DNA of 64,000 nt from Pseudosporangium ferrugineum (GCF_003002065.1 NZ_PVZG01000017.1:80285-144284), one strand, 5' to 3'. Shown: positions 42,230-51,790, counted from the stretch's first letter. Notes: a model not told the origin generated them from the sequence alone. Program-made: numbers and translations.

Positions 42230-42817
42230 ATGAGTGAGCACGGGGAGCGGTCTGCGCCCGGCAAGGGCCTGGTCAACGGGCTCGCCGTCACGCTCAAGAC
42301 CATGACCAGGCGGTCGACCACCCAGCAGTATCCCGACGTGCAGCCCGAGCTGCCGCCCAGGTCGCGCGGTGTCATCGCGTTGCTGGAGGAGAACTGCACC
42401 GTCTGCATGCTCTGTGCGCGCGAGTGCCCCGACTGGTGCATCTACATCGACTCGCACAAGGAAGAGGTCGTCGTGCCGGGGGCGGCCCGGGCCCGGCAGC
42501 GCAACGTGCTCGACCGGTTCGACATCGACTTCTCGCTCTGCATGTACTGCGGGATCTGCATCGAGGTGTGCCCGTTCGACGCCCTGCACTGGAGTCCCGA
42601 GTTCGAGTATTCCGAGCTCGACGTGCTGGATCTGCTGCACGACAAGGACCGCCTCGGTGCGTGGATGCCGACCGTGCCGCCGCCGCCCGCCCACGACGTG
42701 CTCGGCGAGCCGTCGAAGGAGGAGGCCACGGCGGCCCGCAAGGCCGCCGGCCCCGGCGCACCCACCGCGGCGAGAACCGCGCGGGCCCGGCCCGAGACCC
42801 CGGAGCCCGGCAAGTGA
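42230..42817 (+). CDS. nuoI: NADH-quinone oxidoreductase subunit I
   Basis: A 195-residue ferredoxin-like subunit. Two 4Fe-4S motifs are complete: CTVCMLCARECPDWC and CMYCGICIEVCPFDAL. Clusters N6a/N6b feed electrons to N2 in NuoB. The last 45 residues are an Ala/Pro/Glu-rich tail. AGGATAT just before the ATG might serve as -10. The stop overlaps the nuoJ start by four bases. Confidence 0.94.
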   Translation: MSEHGERSAPGKGLVNGLAVTLKTMTRRSTTQQYPDVQPELPPRSRGVIALLEENCTVCMLCARECPDWCIYIDSHKEEVVVPGAARARQRNVLDRFDIDFSLCMYCGICIEVCPFDALHWSPEFEYSELDVLDLLHDKDRLGAWMPTVPPPPAHDVLGEPSKEEATAARKAAGPGAPTAARTARARPETPEPGK

Positions 42818-43329
42818 CCGTCGCCGACGCGTTGCTGCTGGCGCTCGGGGCCGTGGCGGTGGGCTCGGGCGCGCTCGTGGTCACCAGCACCCACCTCGTC
42901 CGGGCCGGCCTCTACCTGGTCGTCAGCCTCGGCGCGATGGCCGGCCTCTACCTGGTCCTGGGTGCCGAGCTGGTCGCCTGGGTGCAGGTCCTGGTCTACG
43001 TCGGCGCGGTGGTCGTGCTGCTGCTCTTCGCGGTCATGCTGACCCGGGCGCCGATCGGGCCGTCCGCCGACCTGGACCGGCCGGCGTGGCCCGCGCTCGT
43101 GGTCGGCGGCGGCGTCGGGCTGGGGCTGGCCGCCCTGTTCATCGACGCCTTCCGGTGGACGATCGTGGCGCTGCCCGTGCCGGGGACGACCGAGCGGATG
43201 GGCGCCGAGATCTTCGGCACCTGGGTGCTGCCGTTCGAGGTCCTGTCGATCCTGCTGCTCTCCGCCCTGGTCGGGGCGATCGTGCTGTCGCGGCCGGACA
43301 TCGGGGCGCCGAAGGAGGGCGGGGCCTGA
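42814..43329 (+). CDS. nuoJ: NADH-quinone oxidoreductase subunit J
   Basis: A 171-residue membrane subunit from the GTG at 42814. Five hydrophobic helices are seen, with the segment GAELVAWVQVLVYVGAVVVLLLFAVML typical of NuoJ (the helix with a pi-bulge that gates proton flow). Overlaps nuoI by four bases and nuoK by one. Confidence 0.93.
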   Translation: MTVADALLLALGAVAVGSGALVVTSTHLVRAGLYLVVSLGAMAGLYLVLGAELVAWVQVLVYVGAVVVLLLFAVMLTRAPIGPSADLDRPAWPALVVGGGVGLGLAALFIDAFRWTIVALPVPGTTERMGAEIFGTWVLPFEVLSILLLSALVGAIVLSRPDIGAPKEGGA

Positions 43330-43649
43330 TGCACGCGGTCATTCCGTACGCGACCGCCGCGCTGCTCTTCGGCCTGGGCGTCTACGGCGTCCTGCGCCGG
43401 CGCAACGCCATCCTCGTGCTGATGGCGGTCGAGTTGATGCTCAACGCCGTCAACCTGGTGCTGGTGACCGCCGACGTCACGGTGACCGCCGCGCTGGGCC
43501 ACCGCGGCGGGGTCTTCGCGCTGTTCGTCATCGTGCTGGCCGCGGCCGAGGTCGGCGTGGGTCTGGCGATCGTGCTGCAGTTCTACCGGATGCGCGCCGC
43601 CGTGCAGGTGGACGAGGTCGCGCTGCACCACGAGCCGGAGGCACGATGA
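43329..43649 (+). CDS. nuoK: NADH-quinone oxidoreductase subunit K
   Basis: A 106-residue subunit with three membrane helices. The key Glu in the second helix (LMAVELMLNAVNLVL) and a second Glu in VIVLAAAEVGVGLAIVL are conserved; they form part of the proton path. Overlaps nuoL by four bases. Confidence 0.94.
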   Translation: MHAVIPYATAALLFGLGVYGVLRRRNAILVLMAVELMLNAVNLVLVTADVTVTAALGHRGGVFALFVIVLAAAEVGVGLAIVLQFYRMRAAVQVDEVALHHEPEAR

Positions 43650-45547
43650 CCGCCGAGGTGCTGATGCCGCTGCTCGCCGGCGTACCGTTGCTGCTCGGTC
43701 TGGCCGGTCTGCTGCTGCCGCCCGGCGACGGCGGCCGGGACGGACGGCGCCGGGCCGCCACCGTGGGCGTCGCCGGGGCCGCGCTGGCGCTGCTGATCAC
43801 CGTCGTGCTGCTGGTCGTGGTGGCCGAGCCGGTCGGGGTGACGCACCGCTGGGCGACCTTCGGCGACCTGCCGGTGACCCTCGGCTTCTCGCTCGGGAAG
43901 GCCGAGCTCTACGTCGCGCTGGCGGTCACCGTCGTCGCGCTGTTCGTGCAGATCTACTCGGTCACCTACCTGCACGACGATCCCCGGTACGCGCCCTACG
44001 CCGCCCAGGTCAGCCTCTTCACCGGCGCGATGCTGCTGGTCGTCTCCGCGGACGACCTGATCCTGCTGCTGGTCGGCTGGGAGGTCATGGGCGCCTGCTC
44101 GTACCTGCTCATCGGGCACGACCGGCGGCTGCCCGAGGCGCCCGCGGCCGCGGTGAAGGCGTTCGTCGTGACCCGGGTCGGCGACGTCGGCTTCCTGCTC
44201 GGCATCGCGTGGCTCGGCGTCTCCGCGGGCAGCTTCCGCATCTCCGACGTCCTCGCGGATTCCGGGGTGCCCACGGTCGCGCTGCTGCTGGTGCTGGCCG
44301 GGGTGGCGGGCAAGAGCGCCCAGTTCCCGCTGCACACCTGGCTGCCCGACGCGATGGCCGGCCCCACGCCGATCTCCGCGCTGATCCACGCCGCCACCAT
44401 GGTCGCGGCCGGCGTCTACGTCGTCTTCCGGCTGTTCCCGCTCTTCGCGCAGTCGCCCGCGGCCCTGGCCGTGCTCGGCGTCATGGCCTCGATCACGCTG
44501 CTGCTCGGCGCGCTCGCCGCGACCGCCCAGGACGACCTCAAGCGGGTCCTCGCCTGGTCGACGGTGTCCCAGATCGGCTACATGACCGGCGCGCTGGCCG
44601 TCGGTGCGCCCGCCGCCGCGCTGTTCCACCTGCTCACCCACGCCGCCTTCAAGGCGCTGCTGTTCCTCGCCGCGGGCGCGGTGATTCACGCGGTCGGCAC
44701 CAACCTCATGTCGCGGATGGGCGGGCTGCGGACGTCTATGCCGGTGACGTTCTGGTCGTTCGTGGTGGGCCTCGGGGCGCTCGCGGGCGTACCGCCGCTG
44801 GCCGGGTTCTGGTCCAAGGAGAACGTGCTGGTCGCGGCCGCGCACGCGACCGAGGGGGAGGGCCCGGCGCCGGTCTGGGTCGGCTGGGTCGTCTGGCTCG
44901 CCGCGCTGACCGGCGTCGCGATCACCGCCTGGTACGCCACCCGCCTGCTGCTCCGGACGTTCTTCGGCCACCCCCGGTCCCGCGACGACCGGTGGTCGCT
45001 CGGCTTCGACGACGCGTTCTACGAGGAGTCGGCTGATCCGGTCCCGCACGATCCGCCGGGCCTGATGCGCTGGCCGGTGGTGCTGCTGGGAATTCCCGCC
45101 GTGCTGCTCGGCCTGGCCGCATTCCTGCCCGGCTTCCGGTCCGCGCTGGAGCTCGACCAGCCGCACCTCGAGGTGTCGATCCTGCTGCCGATGGCGTTGC
45201 TGGTCCTCGGCGCGAGCAGCGCGTGGTGGCTGTGGCAGGCGGCGCCGGGCGTGGACCCGGCGAAGGCCCTCGGCCGGTTGCGGCCCTGGTTCGCCGCCGG
45301 CTTCCGCCTCGACGACCTGCAGAACCGCTTGATCGTACGGCCGGTGCGCGCCCTCGCTCAGGGCGTACGCCTCACCGACGAGCGGGTGGTCGACGCGGCG
45401 GTGGAGGGCACCGGCACCTCGGCCACGCGCCTGGGCACGGTGCTCGAGGCCGCGCACCGGGCCGCCCTGCCGCGCGCCGCCGTCGCGGTCTTCACCGGCG
45501 CGCTGCTCCTCGGCGTCGTCGCCGCGATCTACGGAGCCGCATCATGA
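43646..45547 (+). CDS. nuoL: NADH-quinone oxidoreductase subunit L
   Basis: A 633-residue antiporter-like subunit with about 16 membrane helices. The region FPLHTWLPDAMAGPTPISALIHAATMVAAGVY and the Glu/Lys residues in GWEVMGACSYLLIGH fit the proton channel. A long amphipathic C-terminal helix is expected in the last 100 residues (RLRPWFAAGFRLDDLQ). Start overlaps nuoK by four bases; the stop overlaps nuoM. Confidence 0.95.
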   Translation: MTAEVLMPLLAGVPLLLGLAGLLLPPGDGGRDGRRRAATVGVAGAALALLITVVLLVVVAEPVGVTHRWATFGDLPVTLGFSLGKAELYVALAVTVVALFVQIYSVTYLHDDPRYAPYAAQVSLFTGAMLLVVSADDLILLLVGWEVMGACSYLLIGHDRRLPEAPAAAVKAFVVTRVGDVGFLLGIAWLGVSAGSFRISDVLADSGVPTVALLLVLAGVAGKSAQFPLHTWLPDAMAGPTPISALIHAATMVAAGVYVVFRLFPLFAQSPAALAVLGVMASITLLLGALAATAQDDLKRVLAWSTVSQIGYMTGALAVGAPAAALFHLLTHAAFKALLFLAAGAVIHAVGTNLMSRMGGLRTSMPVTFWSFVVGLGALAGVPPLAGFWSKENVLVAAAHATEGEGPAPVWVGWVVWLAALTGVAITAWYATRLLLRTFFGHPRSRDDRWSLGFDDAFYEESADPVPHDPPGLMRWPVVLLGIPAVLLGLAAFLPGFRSALELDQPHLEVSILLPMALLVLGASSAWWLWQAAPGVDPAKALGRLRPWFAAGFRLDDLQNRLIVRPVRALAQGVRLTDERVVDAAVEGTGTSATRLGTVLEAAHRAALPRAAVAVFTGALLLGVVAAIYGAAS

Positions 45548-47085
45548 TCGCCCCCACCGACGTCTCCTCGGCCCTGCAGATCCTGCTGCTGGCGACCCTG
45601 GCATTGCCGGTCGTCGGGGCGCTGGTGGTGGCCCTGATGCCGGCTCGCCTCGACCGCGGGGCGCGGATCGTCGCGACGGCGTTCGCGGCGGTCACGTTCG
45701 TGGTGGCAGCGCTGCTGGCCCTGCCGACGACGCGGGACTTCGGCTGGTTCGATTACGGCGGCACCGGCGCCCCGCCGGTCGCGCCCTGGGCCGAGGTGGA
45801 TCTGGCCTGGGTGCCCGCGCTCGGCATCGACTTCCACGTCGGCGTCGACGGCATCTCGTACCCGCTGGTCGTGCTGACCGGGCTGCTCACGCTGCTGTGC
45901 TGCGGGTACACGGTGTGGAAGGTGCCGGCCGGGGGCTCCGGGCGTACGCTCGCCGCCCTGCTCCTGGTCCTCGAGGCCGGCATCCTGGGCACCTTCCTGG
46001 CGCTCGACCTGGTTCTGTTCTTCGTCTTCTTCGAGGTCGTCCTGCTGCCCATGTACGCGGTCATCGCCGGCTGGGGCGGTCCGGAGCGGCGGCGGGCGGC
46101 CCGCAAGTTCGTGCTCTACACCCTGTTCGGTTCGGTGCTGCTGCTGCTCGGCGTCTTCACCGTGGTGGCCGCCGCGGGCACCGGCGACCTCCTCGCGCTC
46201 GCGGGCGGCTACGGCCTGTCCCGCACGACGCAGTGCGTGGCGTTCGCCCTGTTCGCCGTCGCGTTCGCGGTCAAGGCGCCGCTGTGGCCGCTGCACACCT
46301 GGCTGCCCGACGCGCACACCGAGGCACCCACCGTCGGCAGCGTGATCCTCGCCGGTGTCCTGCTCAAGATGGGCACGTACGGCCTGATCCGGGTCGGGGT
46401 CGGCGTCGCGCCGGAGGGAGCCGCCTGGGCGGCGCCGGTGCTGGGCATCCTCGCCGCCGCCGCGATCATCGCCGGGTCGCTGGTGTGCCTGCGGCAGACC
46501 GAGCTGAAGCGGCTCATCGCCTATTCCAGCGTCGGCCACATGGGCTTCGTCCTGCTCGGCATCGCGACCCTCACGGTGACCGGGGTCCAGGCCGCGCTGA
46601 TCGGCAACGTCGCGCACGGCGTCATCACCGGCCTGCTGTTCTTCCTGGCCGGCGCGATCAAGGACCGGGCGCACACCGGCGACCTCGCGGGGCTGGGCGG
46701 CCTGCGGGAGTCCGCGCCCCGGCTCGCCGGCCTGCTGGGCTTCGCGGCGATCGCCTCCCTGGGCCTGCCCGGCCTCGCCGGCTTCTGGGGCGAGGCCTTC
46801 GCGGTGGTGGCCGCCGTCGAGCGGGGCGGCCCGCTGTGGATCACCCTCGCCGTGGTGGCCGCCGTCGGGGGAGCCCTGACCGCCACCTACTTCCTGCGGC
46901 TCCTGCGCCGGGTGACGCACGGGCCGGCGACCGGGGCGGTGACCGGCATCCCGGGCGTGGCCCCCGCCGAGTGGCTCGCGTGGTCGCCGCTGATCCTGCT
47001 CACCCTCGTGGTCGGCCTGGTGCCGGCGCTGGTGCTCGCCGCCGGCGCCGACCCGGTGGCCGCCCTGACCGGAGCGCTGCGATGA
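45544..47085 (+). CDS. nuoM: NADH-quinone oxidoreductase subunit M
   Basis: A 513-residue antiporter-like subunit. FFVFFEVVLLPMYAVIAGWGG (key Glu), KAPLWPLHTWLPDAHTEAPT and LKRLIAYSSVGHMGFVLLG are diagnostic. About 14 helices. In complex I it is the middle proton pump. It overlaps both neighbours by four bases. Confidence 0.95.
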   Translation: MIAPTDVSSALQILLLATLALPVVGALVVALMPARLDRGARIVATAFAAVTFVVAALLALPTTRDFGWFDYGGTGAPPVAPWAEVDLAWVPALGIDFHVGVDGISYPLVVLTGLLTLLCCGYTVWKVPAGGSGRTLAALLLVLEAGILGTFLALDLVLFFVFFEVVLLPMYAVIAGWGGPERRRAARKFVLYTLFGSVLLLLGVFTVVAAAGTGDLLALAGGYGLSRTTQCVAFALFAVAFAVKAPLWPLHTWLPDAHTEAPTVGSVILAGVLLKMGTYGLIRVGVGVAPEGAAWAAPVLGILAAAAIIAGSLVCLRQTELKRLIAYSSVGHMGFVLLGIATLTVTGVQAALIGNVAHGVITGLLFFLAGAIKDRAHTGDLAGLGGLRESAPRLAGLLGFAAIASLGLPGLAGFWGEAFAVVAAVERGGPLWITLAVVAAVGGALTATYFLRLLRRVTHGPATGAVTGIPGVAPAEWLAWSPLILLTLVVGLVPALVLAAGADPVAALTGALR

Positions 47086-48533
47086 TCCAGGCCGTCAACC
47101 ACGTCGCCCTGCTGCCGCTGTACGCCGCGGCCGGCACGGCGCTGCTCGTCCTGGTGGTGGAGCTGGCGTTCGGCCGTTTCCACCTGCTCACCGCGACCGC
47201 CGGCGGGGTGGCCACGGCGGTGTGCGCGGTGGCCGTGCCGGACCACGCGGCGACCTTCTGCGGCGGCGACCTCTGCTCGTGGACGGTCACCCCGCACGCG
47301 GGCGTGATGACGGTCATCTTCGCCGGCCTGACAATCGGGGTGCTGGCCCTGTCCGCTCCCGCGTTGCGCCGGGGCCTCGCGCCGGTGGGGGAGTTCTGCT
47401 TCCTGCTCACCTGCTCGATGACCGGCGGGGTGGTGGTCGCGTACGCCGGCGACCTCATCTCGCTGATCGTCGGCCTGGAGACCCTGACCCTGCCCCTGTA
47501 CGTCCTGGTCGGGCTCCGCCGCGTCCGGGCCTCGGCGGCGGGTTCCTCGGCGGCGGTCACCTTCTTCCTGATCAGCGTGGTGTCGACGGCGGTGGCCCTG
47601 CTCGGCGCCGCCCTCCTGTACGCCGCCACCGGCGCCCTGCACCTGGACGCGCTGGTCGAGGGCTCGGGGCCGTACGAGTCGCTGGCCGCGGTCGGGGCGG
47701 CGCTCGTGGTGGTCGGCTTCGCGTTCAAGGTGGCGGCGGTGCCCCTGCACGCGTGGGCGCCGGCCACGTACGACGGCGCGCCGGTGCCGGTGGCCGCGTA
47801 CCTGTCGACGGCCTCGAAGCTCGGCGGGGTGCTCGCGCTGGCGGCGGTCGTCCAGCGCCTCGACACGGGTCCGCTGGTCGCGGTGCTGGCCGTGCTCACG
47901 ATGACGGTCGGCAACCTGGTCGCGCTCCGCCAGACCCGGATGGTCCGCCTGCTGGCGTGGTCGTCGGTCGCGCAGGCCGGCTACATCCTGGCCCCGCTGG
48001 CGGCGGGCGCGGCGGGGGTGCAGGCCGCTTACGCGTACGCGATCTTCTTCGTCCTCCTGGAGTTCGTCGCCTTCGGTGCCGTCGCCGCCCTGCGCGGCCC
48101 GGGCACGGACGGCGGCGACCTCGACGACTACCGCGGCGCTGGCCGGCGCAGCCGCTGGCCGGGCGCCGCCCTCGTGCTGGCCTTCGCGGGCCTCGCCGGC
48201 CTCCCCCCGGGCCTGGCCGGGCTGTTCGCCAAGGTGGCCGTGGTCGCCTCGCTGATCACGGCGGGCTGGGGCTGGCTGGCGGGCGTGGTGGCGGTGAACG
48301 CGGTGATCGCCCTGGCCTACTACCTCCGCGCCGCCGCCCTCCTGTACGCCGCCCCGCAGCAGCCCGTCATCCACCTGGCCGACACCGCCCCTGCTGTGGT
48401 TCTTGACCCCGACCTGCTCCACCGCGCCCCATCGGTGTCCCGCACGGTCCTGGCGGCCGTCACGGTGGCGGCGGCGGCGACGATCGCGGCCGGCTTCCTC
48501 CCCCAGTCGATCTTCGACGCCCTCTCCGGCTGA
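47082..48533 (+). CDS. nuoN: NADH-quinone oxidoreductase subunit N
   Basis: A 483-residue antiporter-like subunit. VGLETLTLPLYVLVGLRR has the conserved Glu, followed by FAFKVAAVPLHAWAPATYDGAPVPV and RLLAWSSVAQAGYIL. It is the last gene of the set, followed by a 100-base gap and htpX. No nuoD, E, F or G gene follows. Confidence 0.94.
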   Translation: MIQAVNHVALLPLYAAAGTALLVLVVELAFGRFHLLTATAGGVATAVCAVAVPDHAATFCGGDLCSWTVTPHAGVMTVIFAGLTIGVLALSAPALRRGLAPVGEFCFLLTCSMTGGVVVAYAGDLISLIVGLETLTLPLYVLVGLRRVRASAAGSSAAVTFFLISVVSTAVALLGAALLYAATGALHLDALVEGSGPYESLAAVGAALVVVGFAFKVAAVPLHAWAPATYDGAPVPVAAYLSTASKLGGVLALAAVVQRLDTGPLVAVLAVLTMTVGNLVALRQTRMVRLLAWSSVAQAGYILAPLAAGAAGVQAAYAYAIFFVLLEFVAFGAVAALRGPGTDGGDLDDYRGAGRRSRWPGAALVLAFAGLAGLPPGLAGLFAKVAVVASLITAGWGWLAGVVAVNAVIALAYYLRAAALLYAAPQQPVIHLADTAPAVVLDPDLLHRAPSVSRTVLAAVTVAAAATIAAGFLPQSIFDALSG

Positions 48534-48636
48534 TCGCTGACCTACAGCGAACTCACAGTCACTCCCGGATGAATTCACGGGATCTCGATGTTCCATCAGA
48601 CGTGGGCCTACCGGCCCGCTTGCTGAAGGAGTGATC

Positions 48637-49524
48637 GTGCACAGCCACCACAACGGCCTCAAAACGGCCGCTCTGCTGGGTCTGCTCACCGCCATGATTC
48701 TCGCCGTGGGGTACTGGATCGGCGGCAGTGGCGGCCTGGTGTTCGCCGTGGTCCTCTCGCTGGCGATGAACGCCGGCAGCTACTTCTTCTCGGACAAGAT
48801 CGCCCTGCGGTCGATGCGCGCCCGCCCGGTGACCGAGGCCGAGTTCCCCGCGCTCTACCAGATCGTGCGGGAGCTGGCCACGGAGGCGCGGCAGCCGATG
48901 CCCCGCCTGTACGTGAGCCCGTCGATGCAGCCCAACGCGTTCGCCACCGGCCGCAACCCGAAGAACGCCGCCGTCGCGGTCACCGTGGGGATCACCCGGA
49001 TCCTCGACCGCCGGGAGTTGCGCGGGGTCATCGGCCACGAGCTGTCCCACGTCTACAACCGCGACATCCTGATCTCGAGCGTCGCCGCGGCGCTGGCCGG
49101 CATCATCACGATGTTCGCCCAGCTCGCGATCTTCCTGCCGCTCGGCGGCTCGGACGACGACGACGGCCCGAACCCGGCGTCGCTGCTGCTCATGCTGATC
49201 CTCGGCCCGCTGGCCGCGTCGGTGATCCAGCTCGCGATCAGCCGCAACCGGGAGTTCCAGGCGGACGCCTCCGGCGCCACGCTGACCCGCGACCCGCTCG
49301 CGCTGGCCAGTGCCCTGGAGAAGATCCAGTACGGTGCCCAGCGGCTGCCGCTGCCGGCCGACGGGCAGCTCGCCACATCGGCGCACCTGATGATCGCCAA
49401 CCCGTTGCGGGCGGGCGGCATCGCCGGCTTGTTCTCCACCCACCCGCCGATGGAGGAGCGCGTACGGCGCCTGCACCAGCTGGCGGCGATCACGGGCACC
49501 GGCCCGGTGCAGTTCCAGCGGTGA
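48637..49524 (+). CDS. htpX: Membrane zinc metallopeptidase HtpX
   Basis: A 295-residue M48 protease. The GTG at 48637 is preferred to the in-frame GTG at 48631 because AAGGAG (48626-48631) would overlap the latter. Two N-terminal helices, then VIGHELSHVYNRD (HExxH zinc motif; the active His-Glu pair is complete), two more helices, and the third ligand Glu in NREFQADASGA. It removes misfolded membrane proteins under envelope stress. It stands alone and is followed by a terminator. Confidence 0.94.
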   Translation: MHSHHNGLKTAALLGLLTAMILAVGYWIGGSGGLVFAVVLSLAMNAGSYFFSDKIALRSMRARPVTEAEFPALYQIVRELATEARQPMPRLYVSPSMQPNAFATGRNPKNAAVAVTVGITRILDRRELRGVIGHELSHVYNRDILISSVAAALAGIITMFAQLAIFLPLGGSDDDDGPNPASLLLMLILGPLAASVIQLAISRNREFQADASGATLTRDPLALASALEKIQYGAQRLPLPADGQLATSAHLMIANPLRAGGIAGLFSTHPPMEERVRRLHQLAAITGTGPVQFQR

Positions 49525-49573
49525 TCCGCCGGGCGTGAGCTCGGCGACAGACTGAATATTTCGGATGGGTTAC

Positions 49574-49607
49574 GCCGCCTCCGGCCGTTAGGGTCGGAGG
49601 CGGCTTT
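49574..49607 (+). terminator. Intrinsic terminator after htpX
   Basis: GCCGCCTCCG and CGGAGGCGGC form a perfect 10 bp stem with an 11-base loop, followed by TTT. Confidence 0.85.
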
Positions 49608-49647
49608 CGCCCGTTACCACCATCCCGCCGGCCGAAGGGGGCAGACC

Positions 49648-50904
49648 GTGACCGCGTTGCGTCAGTACCTCGGCGTGTGGCGGATGCCGGGCGCGAAGGT
49701 CCTGCTCCTCGTCGGTGTGCTGGCCCGCCTGGGCATCGGCGTCACCCCGCTGTCGCTGCTGCTGCTCGTGCAGGAGACCACCGGCCGCTACGCCGCCGCG
49801 GGCCTCGCCGGCGGCATGTACGCGCTGGCCGGCGCCGCCGTGAGCCCGATCGCCGGTCGCGTCGCCGACCGCATCGGGCCCTCTCCGGTCCTGATGGTCA
49901 CCGCGGTGCTGCACCCGCTGGCGCTGGCCGGCCTGATCCTGGTCAGCCGGGGCGGCGCGGCGGCGCTGCCGTCGATCGTCGTGGCGTCGGGGCTGGCCGG
50001 GGCGACGTACCCGCCGCTGACCGCCGCCATCCGCCGGGCCTGGACCGACGCGACCGGGGTGGGTTCCGGGCGGCACGCGCTGCGCCCGGCCGCGATGGCC
50101 GCCGAGACCTCCCTGTTCGAGCTGGTCTTCGTGCTCGGCCCGCTGCTGGTCGCGGCGTTCGTGGTGGTCACCGGCCCCGCCGCGGCGCTGGTGTTCTCGG
50201 CGGTGGTCACCCTCGCCGGCACCCTGACCGTCGCGCTGCTGCCGATCATGCGCCACTGGGTACGCCACGGGTCCGCCGGCACCACCCGCGGCCTCGGCCC
50301 GCTGAAGGTCAGCGGCTTCCCGGCGCTGCTCGTCTGCGTCAGCGCGCTCGGCATCGCGTTCGGCGCGGCCGGGGTGATGGTGCCGGCGTACGCGAACCAG
50401 CACGGCGGCGGCGACGGGCTCGGCGGCGTCCTGCTCGGCGTCTGGGGCGTCGGCAGCGCGATCGGCGGCATCTGGTTCGGCACCCGCCGCCCCGCGATGG
50501 CGCTGCCCCGGCAGTTCGCCTGGCTGCTCGCCGCGGTCTCGATGAGCTTCCTCGTGCTGACGGTCATGCCCAACCCGACCGCGCTCGGCATCGCCCTGGT
50601 CGTCGGCGGTGCCACGATCGCCCCGGCCCTCACCGTGGAGAACAACCTGGTCGGCCGGATCGCGCCGGCGGGAATGCTGAACGAGGCGTACACGTGGATG
50701 GTCACGGTGTCCGTCGCTGGCAGCGCGGCGGGCGGGGCTATCGCCGGGACCATCGTGGACCAGCCGGGCGGCCTGCCGTGGGCCTTCGTCTTCGCCGCGG
50801 GGGTGCTGCTGCTGGCCGCGGCCGTCGCCGCGATCCCAGCCGGCTCCATGGCCCGCGCCGACCAACGGGCCGCCGCCGAACTGCGCGAGGCCCTGGCCGG
50901 CTGA
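49648..50904 (+). CDS. MFS transporter
   Basis: A 418-residue membrane protein with about twelve helices. The loop SPIAGRVADRIGPSPVL corresponds to the G-x-x-x-D-R-x-G motif A of MFS exporters. Otherwise the sequence is divergent; drug or small-molecule efflux is the usual role of this 'YbfB/MFS_1-like' group. GTG start with GAAGGGGG upstream. Its stop codon lies inside the first unit of a repeat. Confidence 0.85.
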   Translation: MTALRQYLGVWRMPGAKVLLLVGVLARLGIGVTPLSLLLLVQETTGRYAAAGLAGGMYALAGAAVSPIAGRVADRIGPSPVLMVTAVLHPLALAGLILVSRGGAAALPSIVVASGLAGATYPPLTAAIRRAWTDATGVGSGRHALRPAAMAAETSLFELVFVLGPLLVAAFVVVTGPAAALVFSAVVTLAGTLTVALLPIMRHWVRHGSAGTTRGLGPLKVSGFPALLVCVSALGIAFGAAGVMVPAYANQHGGGDGLGGVLLGVWGVGSAIGGIWFGTRRPAMALPRQFAWLLAAVSMSFLVLTVMPNPTALGIALVVGGATIAPALTVENNLVGRIAPAGMLNEAYTWMVTVSVAGSAAGGAIAGTIVDQPGGLPWAFVFAAGVLLLAAAVAAIPAGSMARADQRAAAELREALAG

Positions 50905-51000
50905 GGCGCCGGGCCCTAGCTGGCTGAGGCGCCGGGTTCTGGCCGGCTGGGGCGCGCCGGACTCTGGCTGGCTGGGGCGCCGGGCTCCGGCCGGCCCGGC
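50893..51000. repeat. Four 23-25 bp tandem repeats spanning a gene end
   Basis: Units start at 50893, 50916, 50939 and 50964 (CTGGCCGGCTGAGGCGCCGG in the first 20 bases). The first contains the stop codon of the MFS gene, and the array ends at the stop codon of the convergent GntR gene. Confidence 0.88.
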
Positions 51001-51698
51001 TAGCCCGATTCGGGGCCGAAGCGCAGGTGCTGGGTGATCCGGTAGCGGTCGCCGCGGTAGACCGAGCGGGTGTATTCGACGAGCCGTCCCCGGCTGTCCT
51101 TGGTCGTGCGCTCGAACAGCAGCGCGGGCGAGTAGAGCGGCACGCCCAGCAGCCGCGACTCGGCCGGGTCCGTCACGGTCGGTTCGGTCGTCTGTACGGC
51201 CTCGGCCGGCACCACCCCGTGCCGTTCCCGCAGCCGGCGGTAGAGCGTGCCGGTGCCGAAGTCGTCGCGGCTGAGTCCCGGCGCGACGGCCCGGGGGATG
51301 CGGATCTCCTCGACGGCGATGGTCGCCCCGTCGACGGTCCGCCGGCGCAGGGCGCGGACGACGGCTTCGCCGGGCGACAGCCGCAGCCGGCGCCCGAGCC
51401 GCGGCCCGGCCGGCGTGACGCCGAACTCGAGCACCTCGCTCGCCCAGTCGCCCTCGGCGGGCGGCAGGTTCACCGCCGACGGCACCTCCTGCGAGATCTT
51501 GTACGGGTTGGTGAACGTGCCGCGGCCGTGGCGGCGTACCAGCAGGCCCTCCCGGGCCAGCTCCTCGATGGCGGCGCGGATCGTCGGCCGGGAAGCGCCC
51601 AGGTCGCCGCTGAGGTCCCTTTCGGACGGCAGGGCGTCGCCGGGCGCGACGGCGTCGATCAGTTCGAGCAGACGATCCCGCACTTCCGTACGCCGCAT
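51000..51698 (-). CDS. GntR/HutC family regulator with UTRA domain
   Basis: A 232-residue protein from the ATG at 51698. The winged helix is LPSERDLSGDLGASRPTIRAAIEEL and RRHGRGTFTNP; the C-terminal UTRA ligand domain is recognisable by the RVVRALRRRTVDG-like start and LGVPLYSPALLFERTTKDSRGRLVEYTRSVYRGDRYR. Such regulators sense sugar phosphates or amino-acid breakdown products. It is divergent from a GH16-like enzyme, with matched operators between, so a sugar-derived signal is likely. Confidence 0.9.
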   Translation of the reverse strand: MRRTEVRDRLLELIDAVAPGDALPSERDLSGDLGASRPTIRAAIEELAREGLLVRRHGRGTFTNPYKISQEVPSAVNLPPAEGDWASEVLEFGVTPAGPRLGRRLRLSPGEAVVRALRRRTVDGATIAVEEIRIPRAVAPGLSRDDFGTGTLYRRLRERHGVVPAEAVQTTEPTVTDPAESRLLGVPLYSPALLFERTTKDSRGRLVEYTRSVYRGDRYRITQHLRFGPESG

Positions 51699-51790
51699 CC
51701 CCACCTCTTCCCGTCGGCACCATTGTGGACGCGACGGCGCATTTCCGCCAGACCGTGAATTAAGTGGGGCCACAGGTGGGAGGTATTGAC

